Origin: Isoetes taiwanensis | Taxonomy: Eukaryota; Streptophyta; Lycopodiopsida; Isoetales; Isoetaceae | Reading direction: 5' to 3' | Assembly: GCA_021234155.1 (NCBI GenBank) | Contig: JAJEKV010000044.1 | Span: 11,696,876-11,760,875 of the forward strand | DNA length: 64,000 bases | Shown: positions 43,731-54,290 of the stretch, one piece after another | Numbering within the stretch: position 1 is the stretch's first letter | How the letters are laid out: the number at the start of each line of letters is the position of its first letter | Notes under the pieces: model-generated | Told to the model about the DNA's origin: nothing | Seen by the model: only the letters and a program-made list of their open reading frames with translations | The model's database searches: none | Position numbers and translations under genes: made by a program

Positions 43731-45360
43731 TCCCATGGGTTTGTCATCTGCTAGTGTTTTTTGTGGGAAAGGCTTTCACGGCAATCTGCCATGAAAGCCA
43801 TGAGATTGCCATGAAAGCCATGAAACCTGTTGCCCGTTGCCTGCCCGAAGGGCATTTTGGGAATTTCGAATTAGATAGGGGCAATTGGGTAATTTACCAA
43901 TTTCGCAAGGGCATTTCAGTAACTTTCCCAAAAAAAAATGATAACTTGGAGAAAGTTTCTTTTCTTGCCGGATTTTCAATTTTCGGATTCCAAAATTTCG
44001 CTTTTTCGCCGGATTTCGATGTACACAGGCGGCCGGAAAAAGGAGGACACACCCCCCAACACAATTTAAATAAGTAGATAAGGATGTGAAACCAATGTAA
44101 AAATAAGCTTGTGGAAAGAGCAAAAGACATGGTAAAAAAAAATCAAAAACAATATCTATACCTGCCCATTACTGGTCCATAGTTCATTTAAAAATTGATA
44201 ATATCCTTATGTTAGTCCATTTCAAGTTGAATTTTGGGACATGAGTAGCTCTTGGACCACTTTGTTCACAAAAAATATTTGTTCATTATCTTGAGGATTG
44301 TATTCGAATAGATAGCATCAACTATATTATATCTTCGATGTTTAAACTATTTGTGCCCTAAGGTGTGACTTTACAAAATCACATCCCTAAAATATCTCAT
44401 GTCAAGAAACCAATGCAAATAGAACCAAGGAAAAATATGAAAAGCCTTTACTATAAAACATCAAGATAGACCAATATCTGCAGTCCAGTTGCAGACCATC
44501 ATTGGTCCAAATGACTAAAAGTTAAAAAATTATTAATGGTGCCACCTTAATCAATTATGATCTCAACTCTCACGTATAGTTTACTTGTATGATTCTTTAT
44601 AGGACAAAATTAATTGATTAGGTTAGCTTGCATGATTTAAGGGTAAGGTTGAAGCACAAAAATTTAAGAATTTATGGGGTACTTATGACGAATTGAACTT
44701 ATATGGACTTTCACTTACACCTTTCAAAAATCATGTGATCGAAGCTAAAAAGCCATAGTATCATTCTTCGGGGCAAAATGGATAAGATTAGTGAGAGATA
44801 TATGCTCTATACAATTGGTCTCGTGGACCATAAATGGTAATGCATCCTTATACAAATTAAAACCTTAAAAATAGCATGTTACTTTAACATGCAACTAGAG
44901 ATTTCTATTGCCAAGAAAGATTTGCATCCATAAAAAAATATAATATACATGAAAGATGACCTATATGTAATATTATTCTACTTGGATGACAATGCTTTAG
45001 AGCAGTAACATAGATATGAAATTTATGCTAGTAAGAAATATGCAGATTTCATGGTATTTATGTCAATAAGTTCATACAATCTATATAAGAGATCTCTATA
45101 TATGTCATTTCTCACATTTTGAACTACTTTAAAGGCATATTTGGGGAAAAGTAGTGTCTCTTTCTATGAACTAAAAAAGCATATATGAAATGTTATGTGG
45201 TCTATTTATATATTGTCATGGCTAAACTTCACAACATCCACTTGAATTCATCAATAAACATCACTAACTATAATCATTGTGGAGTTTTGGACCTATAATT
45301 GTGGAGCTGAGCCAACTTTTTATGCTTTAATGTGTTAATCCGGTTGCTCTACATCATGTT
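43731..45360. other. Intergenic, no gene seen
   Basis: The frame 43754-44077 (+) opens with TTG and overlaps two minus frames. It runs through text with repeated GCCATGAAAGCCATGA and GGGCATTT..GGGAATTT and has no motif. No gene is supported. Confidence 0.45.
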
Positions 45361-45364
45361 TGAA

Positions 45365-45392
45365 CTAGTAACGGTGCCCAGCGTTGCTGGGC
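45365..45392 (-). mobile_element. Helitron-like 3' terminus (minus orientation)
   Basis: On the minus strand the hairpin GCCCAGC-AAC-GCTGGGC (45392-45376), then ACCGTTA, CTAG (45368-45365) and T. The stem is identical to that at 35721, so both probably belong to one Helitron family. The body would extend to higher coordinates. Confidence 0.65.
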
Positions 45393-46722
45393 ATAAGGCA
45401 TAAGTTTGGAGTTTGGAGCCTGTAAATGTTTTAACCACAATGAGAAAAATGTACAGTAATAATCCAACATATACATTACATAAACATTCTAGCATCCCGT
45501 ATGTTTTGACATCTACAATATGTAAATATTCTATATATGTAAACATGTTAAATTATTTAGATATCCTTTAAGCAACCTTTCTAAAATTCAATGGAGGGCA
45601 ACCATTCTAAGATTGAATGGATGCCCTACTCTTGGGTTTTTATAGAAGAGAGCATTTTAATGCCATTATCAAATTCACCTTTTGCTAATAAGCAGGCTGG
45701 CTAAAGCTGAGAAATCGTGAATGATGCATCGTGCTAAATAAGTGATGTCTGGTCTTTTGTTGGTTTTCACCACTTTGTTCTTTTTGTATTTGGTGATGCA
45801 AGACATCAATATGTGATATATTTCAACCATTATGCTTACTTTGGTGCATTAAACCTCGGGAGATTGTCGATGGTGCATTGTATTAAAATAATTAATGTCG
45901 TCTTTTTGTTGGTTTTCACAACTTTGTTTTCATATTTGATGATTTCACAACTTTGTTTTCATATTTGATGATGCAAGACATATCAGTAGGTGTGATGTAT
46001 TTTCAATGTAAGAATGGTTATATAATGGACACCAAAATGTTGTAATATGCTTGTTGAATGAGGCCGTACGTTGTTAGCAACAAATGCACAAAACATTCTA
46101 AGGCTTTCATTGTATTTGCTTGCAAGTTTTCAGTAATTAATATGGAATTGCTCTTAAAAAACATATTCATGCACATGTTTCATATTGAAAACTGTCATCT
46201 TTAGTCAGTTTAAAACTAATTTCCAACTTTTTGGTAAGTGCTGCAATGCAGAGTTACCCGACACCATTGAACTTAGGCCTTCTTTATGCATAGTCGCTTT
46301 GTGAAGTTTAAGAACGTCTAAAAGCCTATATTTTTAACCTTTTGTCGGCAATACATGAACGTACTTATTTAGTTTATAAGAACTTCCAATTCTAAAAACT
46401 TGAAATAGTTACGTAAGCTATAGTTTATTTACATTGCAAGTTGCATGTAACTTCATAGATCAAATTCACAAATTGTTGAAGACAGTTTTGGCAATCTATT
46501 CATGAATAGATGTCTCCTGCTCTACAACACACATCCTTTAAGAAGAGATAGAAATATGACATTATTTGGTTAAGGCCTTCCATTTCATAACTCTAATTGG
46601 ATTGTGATGCGTCTTCACCTTTATCTAGCTTGCAGGAGGCAAAATTTAATGGACTGAACATATGCAAGCATATCTAATTCAATTTTTTGTTCTTTTCTTA
46701 AGTGCTTTATTGTTCAGGTTGC
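45393..46722. other. AT-rich stretch, possibly Helitron body; no gene
   Basis: There is no coding region. It includes a 33-bp duplication (TTCACAACTTTGTTTTCATA and following bases) at about 45914-45980. Confidence 0.45.
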
Positions 46723-47254
46723 CTAAATCCATAATCTGTACAAAGTAGAGGTGTGCACTTGCTCAACGTTGGAAAGAACCTTTTTAGGCTATAAAATGTC
46801 TTTGTAACAAGTAATGGGCCGAGGACCACCAAAGCATGGATTGAGAAGGAAACCATAATCCATAGACAAAGAAAATGACAACAAATCTAATGCCAATGAG
46901 TTCTAAATCCATAATATGTACAAAGTAGAGGTTTTAGCTTGCTCAATGTTGGAAAGAACCTTTTAGAATGCTAAAATGCTGCTGCGAGATAATGGAAGGG
47001 GCCACTAAAGCATGGTTGGATTGAAAAGGAAACATAATTAATAGCGCACATGTGGCCTATATGCATCATTATGTAATGCCAATCGTCCTAAATCCATAAT
47101 ATGTACAAAGAAAGTTTTGCACTTGCTCGACGTACCTCTGAAAAGAACCTTTTAGATCTGCTAAAATGCTGCGCAAATAATGGGCGAGGACCCCCAAAGC
47201 ATGGATTGAGAAAGAAACACAATCAATAGGCTGCACACGTGGCCTATATGTCAT
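46723..47254. repeat. Tandem array, three units of about 175-190 bp
   Basis: Units start CTAAATCCATAAT at 46723, 46913 and 47088. Each holds TGTACAAAG, CTTGCTC.A.GT, GAAAGAACCTTTT and AAAGCATGG.TTGA in order. Units 2 and 3 also share a GTGGCCTATATG end. Divergence is moderate and no coding frame is shared. Confidence 0.85.
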
Positions 47255-49729
47255 AGAAACTTATCCGGGCAGAAGGCATTGTCTTTGAAAAATGTCCATA
47301 GCCATGTGCATCGGGGTATCCAAAAGATTGCGACACATGGCCAAATCTTTGTCTGAGAATCCGCTTGATGGCCCCTGCAATTTGCCACGGCCGGATCCAA
47401 AGACATAACGTTCTTGTCGCCAAAGGCACATTTAGTTTCATCGTCTCCAAAAATTATGCTCATGTGGTGCCATATAGGGGCGTTTGGGAAGAGGCAATGC
47501 AACGTGAGGTGATCTAGGCACAAAATGAAAACACATCCAAGAATGGCTTTCTTTGTACATATCGTCAATATTCTCTCCTAAGACAAATTCGATGCACGCC
47601 AACACTCGAAAAATCACTTCGGTTTGCTCTTAAGCGGGCACAATATATTCGATGACTTTTCATTTTAGCACAATTGTTGCTCTTCTCTCGATGCATGTCT
47701 CCAAAATAAATGCAAAACCGAATACCTAATTTTTACCAGGATGGATGCGAAGTTGTAGTCCGAAAATCCTGCTATCGTTCCTCCCTTTTCGCATTAGAAG
47801 GCGTTCACCATTTAGTTTGAGCCTTTTAAGCGAGAATGATGCGAATAAAGGCGGGTTGTTGACGAACAATAAAAAAACTGAGCATAACTTATTAATTTGG
47901 TTCCATAGTCTTAGAAACTTATTAATTTTGCTTTTGCATCTTTAAAAGCGCCCTTATACATGGGAGACTCGCGCATGAGCTATTCGGTCTTCAATGGCAA
48001 TTTTTCCGTCTCTATCTCCATCGGTTTAACATGTTGATACAAAAAGTAGAAGCAACCCAAAATGCTTGAAAAATCTAAAGTTATAGATCAATCGAGCACA
48101 AATCTTTCTTTTGACAATAAATATGACCATGCATCTATAACATTCCCGGAAGTGCAAAAATTCCATCCCAATATACAACATACAACAACAACAAGCTGTA
48201 GAAATCAAACAAGCGTACAACTAAACTCGACAAATGCAAGGAAAAAAAATTAAATATTAAAATGCAAGGAAAAATTGTTAATATTAAAATGCAAGGAAGA
48301 ATTGTTAATATTAAAATGGAAGGAAAAATTGTTTTTTCTACATTAAGATTAAATTGTTTTTAAGAGCAACGTGAAAGATTTGAGCTTAGATCTATCCATA
48401 TTCGGAAGAGAACTTTATGATTCAAAGATTACCTTAGAAGAATGTTGTTAATAGCTATGGCAAGAAAAAGTCGGAAGAATCAATGCTTGAATATGAGCTG
48501 CAAAAATCATATAAGAAATCGTAAAGGGCTTAGATTTGCTCAAGAAAGCAAAAATGAAAGATGGTTCACCTTCTCCGGCATAAATCGGGAGCCAAGAACA
48601 AGCGTCTTTTAAGCAAAGCCCGGCATCTTGGCGGATCATCGGCGCCAGAGCACATCACGACCGTCCATGCCTAGCCATGAAGACATGAGATCCGGCTCAC
48701 AAACATGACCCGCCAAATTGGAGGCACAAAATAATCCCTATACCTTGACCTTTTCGCTTCCAGCCCCACCTCTAGCACCATTCTGAGCATCCAAATTCCA
48801 GAGATTGTTCCAGAGATTGTGCTTGAAGGTGCGATGGCCGCCCTCGCTAACCCTAGCAAAACAAAACCATGTTATTTTAAAGAATCTTACGTGGCATCAT
48901 CTCTTCCATTGATTTCATCAAATCTGGGCCGCCCAAATTAGGGCTGGGTCCAACACTTACACAATAACATTATAATATAAGATTCCAAAAATTACATGCT
49001 TATACCCATATGGCATTATGGATGGTTATTATTGGAGCATTTTGACATATGCTTTTGTCTAGAATTCTGTATAGTAGATTCTTTTAGTAAATATTGAGGT
49101 TAAAATCTTATAAACACTCCAAAAAATCATGAAATTATAGCTCGTATAGTTAGCAGCTCATGGCCACAAGAATTAAGTCAAAACTCGTTATAATGAGAGA
49201 GAAATAATTCTTGAACCTCAAGCAGCTTTTTTGACCAAAATAGGGTTTGGCGGCCTCCACTGATGTCAGATAATAGCAAGAAAAAATATGGGAACATAAA
49301 ACTCAATGTGCTCTATGATAAATAGGCAAATACCTCCAATTTTAGCAAGGTTTAAGTCACTTTATGCCAGAAATATCGAAGAAGGCAATTCTGAACTGGT
49401 GCAGAAACTGTCAAATTCTCCAATGTTTGAGCAATCATCACAAGATATAGGTGACCCCATTGGTTTTGAAATTCTCAAAGGTCATTAAGAAACAGGTGAA
49501 GACTCAGATAATGGTGGTATATTATAAAATTGAAATCATTTCATGAGTTACATGGGTTTAAGTGGCAGAGGTCATGTGGGCCAGTTATGGTCCATGGATC
49601 AGGAATGGTCCCAGGGACATGTCTAGTGTTAAAATCTAGAGCAACATTTGATTGAATAAAAAGCTCTTTCATTAGCTCAAATCAAATGAATACAATGCTC
49701 AAACAAATCAGCAATCATATGCTCACACA
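47255..49729. other. Intergenic, no gene seen
   Basis: Overlapping minus frames at 47244-47568 show no motif. A 27-bp repeat array lies at 48233-48330. A GC-richer segment at 48560-48860 has several short minus frames with splice-like sites, but I could not assemble an exon chain. Confidence 0.4.
48233..48330. repeat. Tandem array, four units of about 27 bp
   Basis: The unit is ATGCAAGGAAAAATTGTTAA followed by TATTAAA. The middle two copies are nearly identical and the outer copies are altered. Non-coding. Confidence 0.85.
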
Positions 49730-50560
49730 AACATTTTGTTTTACTTATCTTTATTCAAATGGCCAATCTGAAGCCGACCTCTCTCATAAGCTTCTGCCTT
49801 TTCCTTGTCAAACTTAGCATGGGAACTTTCAGGAACTTCTTCAGCAAAGTGAATATGGACAATCTGTGCAGATGATCGTGTTTTTGCTTGGGCATCCTCT
49901 TTTAGTTGCTCAGGTTCTATTTTTTGTAGTGACTGCAAGCTTTGGATTGGTTCTTATAATGAGGTCCTCCACATGAAAAACATCCTCTCGAGGGTTCTTT
50001 AACCTGATCTCGAGCTATTCCTCATTCTTTGTTATTTTCTTTTGCACGGAAACTATAATTGGCATTCAAGATATTCAATTCATACCTCTTATTCTCTCTT
50101 TCACCTACTCTGCCATTATCTAGTTTAAACATCTTTTCTTGAGAATATCCCTCCTAGATATCATATCGCACTATACTGGGATTGTATTTCATCTTAACTG
50201 CTTCAGCCTTTTGTACAGCTTCATCAATAGTTGATGGTTCTGCATAAAATGGATCTCTCAGTCCGGCCATAAACTTTCGAGTTATTTCACTTTCTGATAA
50301 AACTCCTGGCTAGCAAGTTGTGCAATTCAAATGCTTTTCTAAAATCTACCCATGTTTTCATCTGGAGCAATAATTTCTTCTATCTTTGCCACCATATTCT
50401 GGCTACATCTATCCAGTATTTATCCATGGCTTGTAATTTCTACTCCGTGGTAGCTTTGCCTCTTTCAAAGAAACTTTTCCAACTTGCCAAAAATCCCAAA
50501 ACTGGGCTTCGTTTATCTCCTACATATGATGACATTCCCTCTACCTTCTCCAACTATTTA
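49730..50560 (-). mobile_element. Degenerate retrotransposon gag-like fragment
   Basis: Minus-strand frames in pieces give WKSFFERGKATTE, LQAMDKYWIDVARIWW, ITRKFMAGLRDPFYAEPST, DEAVQKAEAVKMKY and then CFSCGGPHYKNQ, a zinc-knuckle-like CxxCGGPH with a misplaced last cysteine. The order (capsid-like region, 'F..GLR', Arg/Lys-rich linker, zinc knuckle) is that of LTR-retrotransposon gag. Several stops and frameshifts are present and no protease, RT or LTR was found nearby. The frames read on the plus strand here are shadows. Confidence 0.6.
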
Positions 50561-50887
50561 ATTCTTTCGATACTGGCATTAGGTGCTACAGTAGGAGAAT
50601 CAGGAGTCGCGAGTAATTGGTGGCAGATTTGCAGGTAAAGGAGGCAAATGTCCATATAATATTGCTATATATTACAAACCATTACATTACACACCTTAAA
50701 ATTAAATTCCCCCTTAAACCCCCTTTTGTTTGGGTGCATATTCACACAGGGGGTGACTCCTCGTTTGTGGGGTATGGTTGTATAGAAATTGTGATACTGT
50801 ATAAGAAGATTTGAAAAATACTATAAGATTTCACGTAATATACTATATGGTGTTGATTTTGTACGTGCAAAACATAATTATAGGGCT

Positions 50888-51325
50888 CTCGGCGCCTCGT
50901 CACTCCCCTGTCACAACAAAGAAAAGTCATTTTGCGGCGATAGCGGCGTCGTCTACGATCTATCGCGACGTCTACGGCCAGTCAGCGCGGCGTCGTTACG
51001 AACCGCGCGTCGCGGCGGCGTCGCTTATCGGCGTTAGCGAGCGTCGCTGAGCGTGACCGCGGGCGTCAGCCTTGATCTCGCATGCGTGACCGTGAAATAT
51101 ACACGTGGAACATCAGCAAAATCACAGCGTCAGTAAAGCCCGCACGTGTTCACTCGCATGCGGCGTGACGCGTGGAGCAGTTGCGTGGAATATGCGTGCG
51201 TAAAGCCCGCGTTGTATCGTCGCTTATCTTGACGTGACCGTGGAGACGCCAAATGGAAGATTCGTCGTCCGTGAAAAGCTGCGTGGCAAAAAGCCGCGTG
51301 GATCGTCGCTTATCGACGTGTAGGG
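50888..51325. other. CpG-dense block in AT-rich DNA
   Basis: About 440 bases are packed with CG dinucleotides (GCGGCGTCG, CGCGCGTCGCGGCGGCG) and repeat TCGTCGCTTATC-like text at about 51016, 51218 and 51304, along with GCGTGACCG and GTAAAGCCCGC pairs. It changes abruptly to nearly pure A/T at about 51327. No intact frame with a motif is present. It could be an unmethylated element core, a diverged repeat, or a CpG island without a recognisable gene. Confidence 0.7.
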
Positions 51326-51329
51326 AAAA

Positions 51330-51500
51330 AATAAAAATATATTTATATAAAAATATAAATATAAAAATATTTTAAATAATCACCAAAAGTGTTTTATATT
51401 ATTGCTTATTTTTAAATAGTCACAAAATTTTATGTTTATATTTTAAATAATCACAAAAGTGAATTGTGTTTATATTTTTAAATAATCTACAAAAGACTAG
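51330..51500. repeat. AT-rich short tandem copies
   Basis: ATAAAAATAT-type low-complexity sequence passes into three to four diverged copies of TTTTAAATAATCACAAAAGTG with TTTATATT spacers. It directly abuts the CpG-dense block. Confidence 0.7.
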
Positions 51501-52150
51501 ATTGAGAGGAGTATCACCTTTAGCCTAGAGCTAATCTCTCTGGATTCGATTGGAGTAGTCAATAGAGTCGTAGTTAAGAGGGGCGCCTCGAGGCAAATCA
51601 GGAGTACACTTGCAGTTGCGATTGGATGGCTCTCACGTATTTGCGAATCCTCGCCCGCCCCAGCGCTCCATGTCATGCTCTAGACCTTCATTCATATCCG
51701 CCACTGCTTCCTATAAAAACTAAAAGAATATGAAACGTTGTGTAGTTCCTTAGAATTATAATAATTTTCTCGATGCACCCCGCTGTTCATGAAGTGGGAG
51801 GTTCCCTCGTCATTATGGCTGATACAAATCGCGGCTCCGCGTTCGTGGCTACTTATGCGTCTTTTGCTTGTTAGGGGCAAACTGCATTATAGATGTTCCT
51901 ATGATGACAATATAAAGTATTGGCTAGTGACATTTAAAAGTTCTTATTAAAATTAATGTGAATAATATGGCTCTTCTGAATCCTATGGAAAAGCCGCACT
52001 AGGCCTTGGGAGCCAAATGAGGCGGCTTTGGCTCACTTTTAGTTGCTGTCGATTCTGAGCTCTATGTTTTGCTTCACGGATCGCTGCGTTCGAATCTGAT
52101 AGTTACCCAAGGCACAGCATTTATCACAGTTAAAGTGAATGAATGACAAA
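51501..52150. other. Unresolved stretch with exon-like scraps
   Basis: There is moderately CpG-rich text and a 62-codon minus frame (51880-51692) without motif. No exon chain could be built. Confidence 0.3.
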
Positions 52151-52167
52151 AAAATAAGAAATACCTT

Positions 52168-52313
52168 GATATCTTCCTTGTGGAGATTAAGTGGTTTAAG
52201 GACTTTTGACCAATGCATGCCTCCTTCTTTTCGCCAAGTGCCGCCCGGTTCCTTGACCACATGGTGCCTTTGACGCCATCGATAGATCAGCGCCAATATC
52301 AAAATAATAAAAA
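52168..52313 (-). CDS. Possible internal exon encoding a membrane anchor
   Basis: On the minus strand, after an AG at about 52314, the frame reads LVFIILILALIYRW, a hydrophobic run followed by basic residues (RQRHH), and then KEPGGTWRKEGGMHWSKVL up to a GTATTTC donor-like site at about 52168. This looks like a single-pass membrane segment with a cytosolic start. A signal-peptide-like frame lies 1.6 kb upstream on the same strand (53891), but no continuous exon chain was found between them. No family recognised; a decayed receptor-like gene is one reading. Confidence 0.25.
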
Positions 52314-52319
52314 CAAGAC

Positions 52320-53700
52320 TATGACTAGGTCATGTACCTCCTTTTAAATTATCGCTTCGCCCATCCTTCGAAGTGAGCTTCTTCGGGTTCATGCTTTGCT
52401 TTTCTATCTCACGGGAAACTGTTTCATTTTATTTTGGCTGGCTCTCTATTTGGCGTTGGTCATAAGCGTGGACCCTCCCTATGCAGCGGGAGGCCGTAAG
52501 CGAAGATATTATTTGTGATCGCGTCCCTCGATTAGTATAAAAGACACTTCCCTCATCATCCTTCTTAGGAAGAAGCGTCCACTGAAGCATAAATGGTGGG
52601 TATGTAAGCGTGTTTATGTTTCTGAGTCAATAACATATCAGATCCGATTAAGAACCTTTTGAGCACTTTACAATGTATTCTAAGTGAAGAGAATGAACAA
52701 AACAACAAATTTAGATGACAAAGTACTAATATTTAAGGTTGGTATCTTAAATATCGTTCACATAACTTACATCAAAAAAATTATTATTAATATGATAGTC
52801 GGGTGTAATCGGGGCCAAATCACCCGCAGACTTACGTGTCTAAACAAAGCGAAATGGACGCTCTTCTTAGAATGCGATATGCGTGTTCGGGATCCTTCCC
52901 TCTCAAAGTCGGTGGCGACCATGTTCTTGGATCTGAACCACGTGATGATCGTCGCGTCTTGAGCGTTAATGAGTCTGTTTATCCCTACTTCTTGACACAG
53001 GAAGTAATGAGAGAATGAGCATCTTTAATGTTTGCAACCAAAGAAATGTTTGGTCGTAGTGGATATATATTTACACGGTGAAATCTTCCTCAAGTTCCTT
53101 GCATTAGAAAAATCTATTCGATCTCTTGCCTAGAGCGGGGAGTCCATACTCGTCTAAGCGATCTCAATATTCGAGCGTGGGTAGATAATCAACACTATGG
53201 ATTTAGAATAGGAGCGAGAGGCTACTTGGCGTTAGTGTCAAAGGGCAAAATATCTTTATAATTTGGTCTCTCGGAGAACATGTTTGCGAGGAAAGTGAGG
53301 GCGGCGGAGGAGCTGCAAACACAAATATCATGCAAAAACAATTCATTTATTTATTATTTTATAAAAGCTATCTTAATACCCAAACTTTGTTGGTGGTAGC
53401 CAGTGCGGTTGAAATCTTGGAACATCAAACTACGATAGCCCTACCTCGTGAAGTCCTCCTCCTATTTTTCTCGGCTTCGTCGCCCTCTACGTAGTGAAAC
53501 TCAGCCATAAACTCACATACCTAATTAGAGGAGTAAAGCATATAATAAAAACTATATAAGAAATGCTTGCAGCCGTCTTGCTCATTCTCCGTCACGATTC
53601 GCGATTACCTCTATTTCTTCGCCGAGAAAAGAGCACACCTAGATCAAAAGAAATTGTAGAGAAACATTTGATAACCATGAATGATAGTGGTTGCAATAAT
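52320..53700. other. Unresolved stretch between two exon-like segments
   Basis: Acceptor- and donor-like sites are frequent on the minus strand (for example TTTGTGTTTGCAG at about 53307), but frames break within about 100 bases. No gene is supported. Confidence 0.35.
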
Positions 53701-53711
53701 AGAGATGATAC

Positions 53712-53891
53712 TTACAAACCATAGAGATGAAAATGAGTATTTTCATGGTTCCGAAATGTGCCACTAATGAGCCGGCGGACTTCTTGCCGATCTTGGCCCG
53801 GAGTCTTATTCGGTGGAGAGCATAGCGCCATGAATATTGCATCAGCGAAGAGGGACACAATGAGGAAAACCGCTAAATTGAGCCTCGCCAT
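53712..53891 (-). CDS. Short secreted-type frame, perhaps a first exon
   Basis: The frame has 59 codons from ATG at 53891. Residues 1-22 (MARLNLAVFLIVSLFADAIF) are signal-peptide-like, followed by a polar, basic segment with GQDRQEVRRL. A strong donor-like GTAAGTATC overlaps the stop codon (exon end at about 53716), so the frame may be a first exon rather than a complete small protein. I do not recognise the sequence. Confidence 0.3.
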   Translation of the reverse strand: MARLNLAVFLIVSLFADAIFMALCSPPNKTPGQDRQEVRRLISGTFRNHENTHFHLYGL

Positions 53892-54029
53892 GACTATATA
53901 TATTAATTTGAACATAGCGAATTAGCGAGAAAAGCTTTGAACAAGTGTCCTTGAATAAATACCTAAATTTATATTCTTATCTTCTTATTTATATTAGAAA
54001 AGTATCTACGTATATATATGTATGGGGTG

Positions 54030-54290
54030 CATGCTCAGACTCTAGGTTGCCATATTAGCCGGGGCCATGTATCATGTCATACAGAGACCCTAAATTATCC
54101 ACGTGGCGTTTGGTGCATGGCTCCCGTTAGATGTGGCACATCATCAAACCCTAGGTTGTCAGCGTCGCGACTTCCTATTATACATCATAGTAAGTGCCAT
54201 GTCATCAAACTTCAAGCTTCGCGTGTGCCACATCATCAAACCCTAGATTGTGCCACATGGCATTTACAATCTAGGGTTTGATGATATAAC
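54030..54290. repeat. Diverged repeats of CACATCATCAAACCCTAG with a terminal hairpin
   Basis: TCATCAAACCCTAGGTTG-like units recur about four times between 54040 and 54250, mixed with GTGCCACAT. The last one forms an exact inverted repeat with 20-bp arms, 54232-54251 and 54266-54285 (ATCATCAAACCCTAGATTGT and its complement), around a 14-base loop. AAACCCTAG resembles the telomere unit but is not tandem. Confidence 0.8.

Noticed and set aside
43754-44123. 107-codon plus frame and 115-codon minus frame
   Set aside because: They overlap on opposite strands, the plus frame opens with TTG, and there are no motifs. It lies beside a foldback element.
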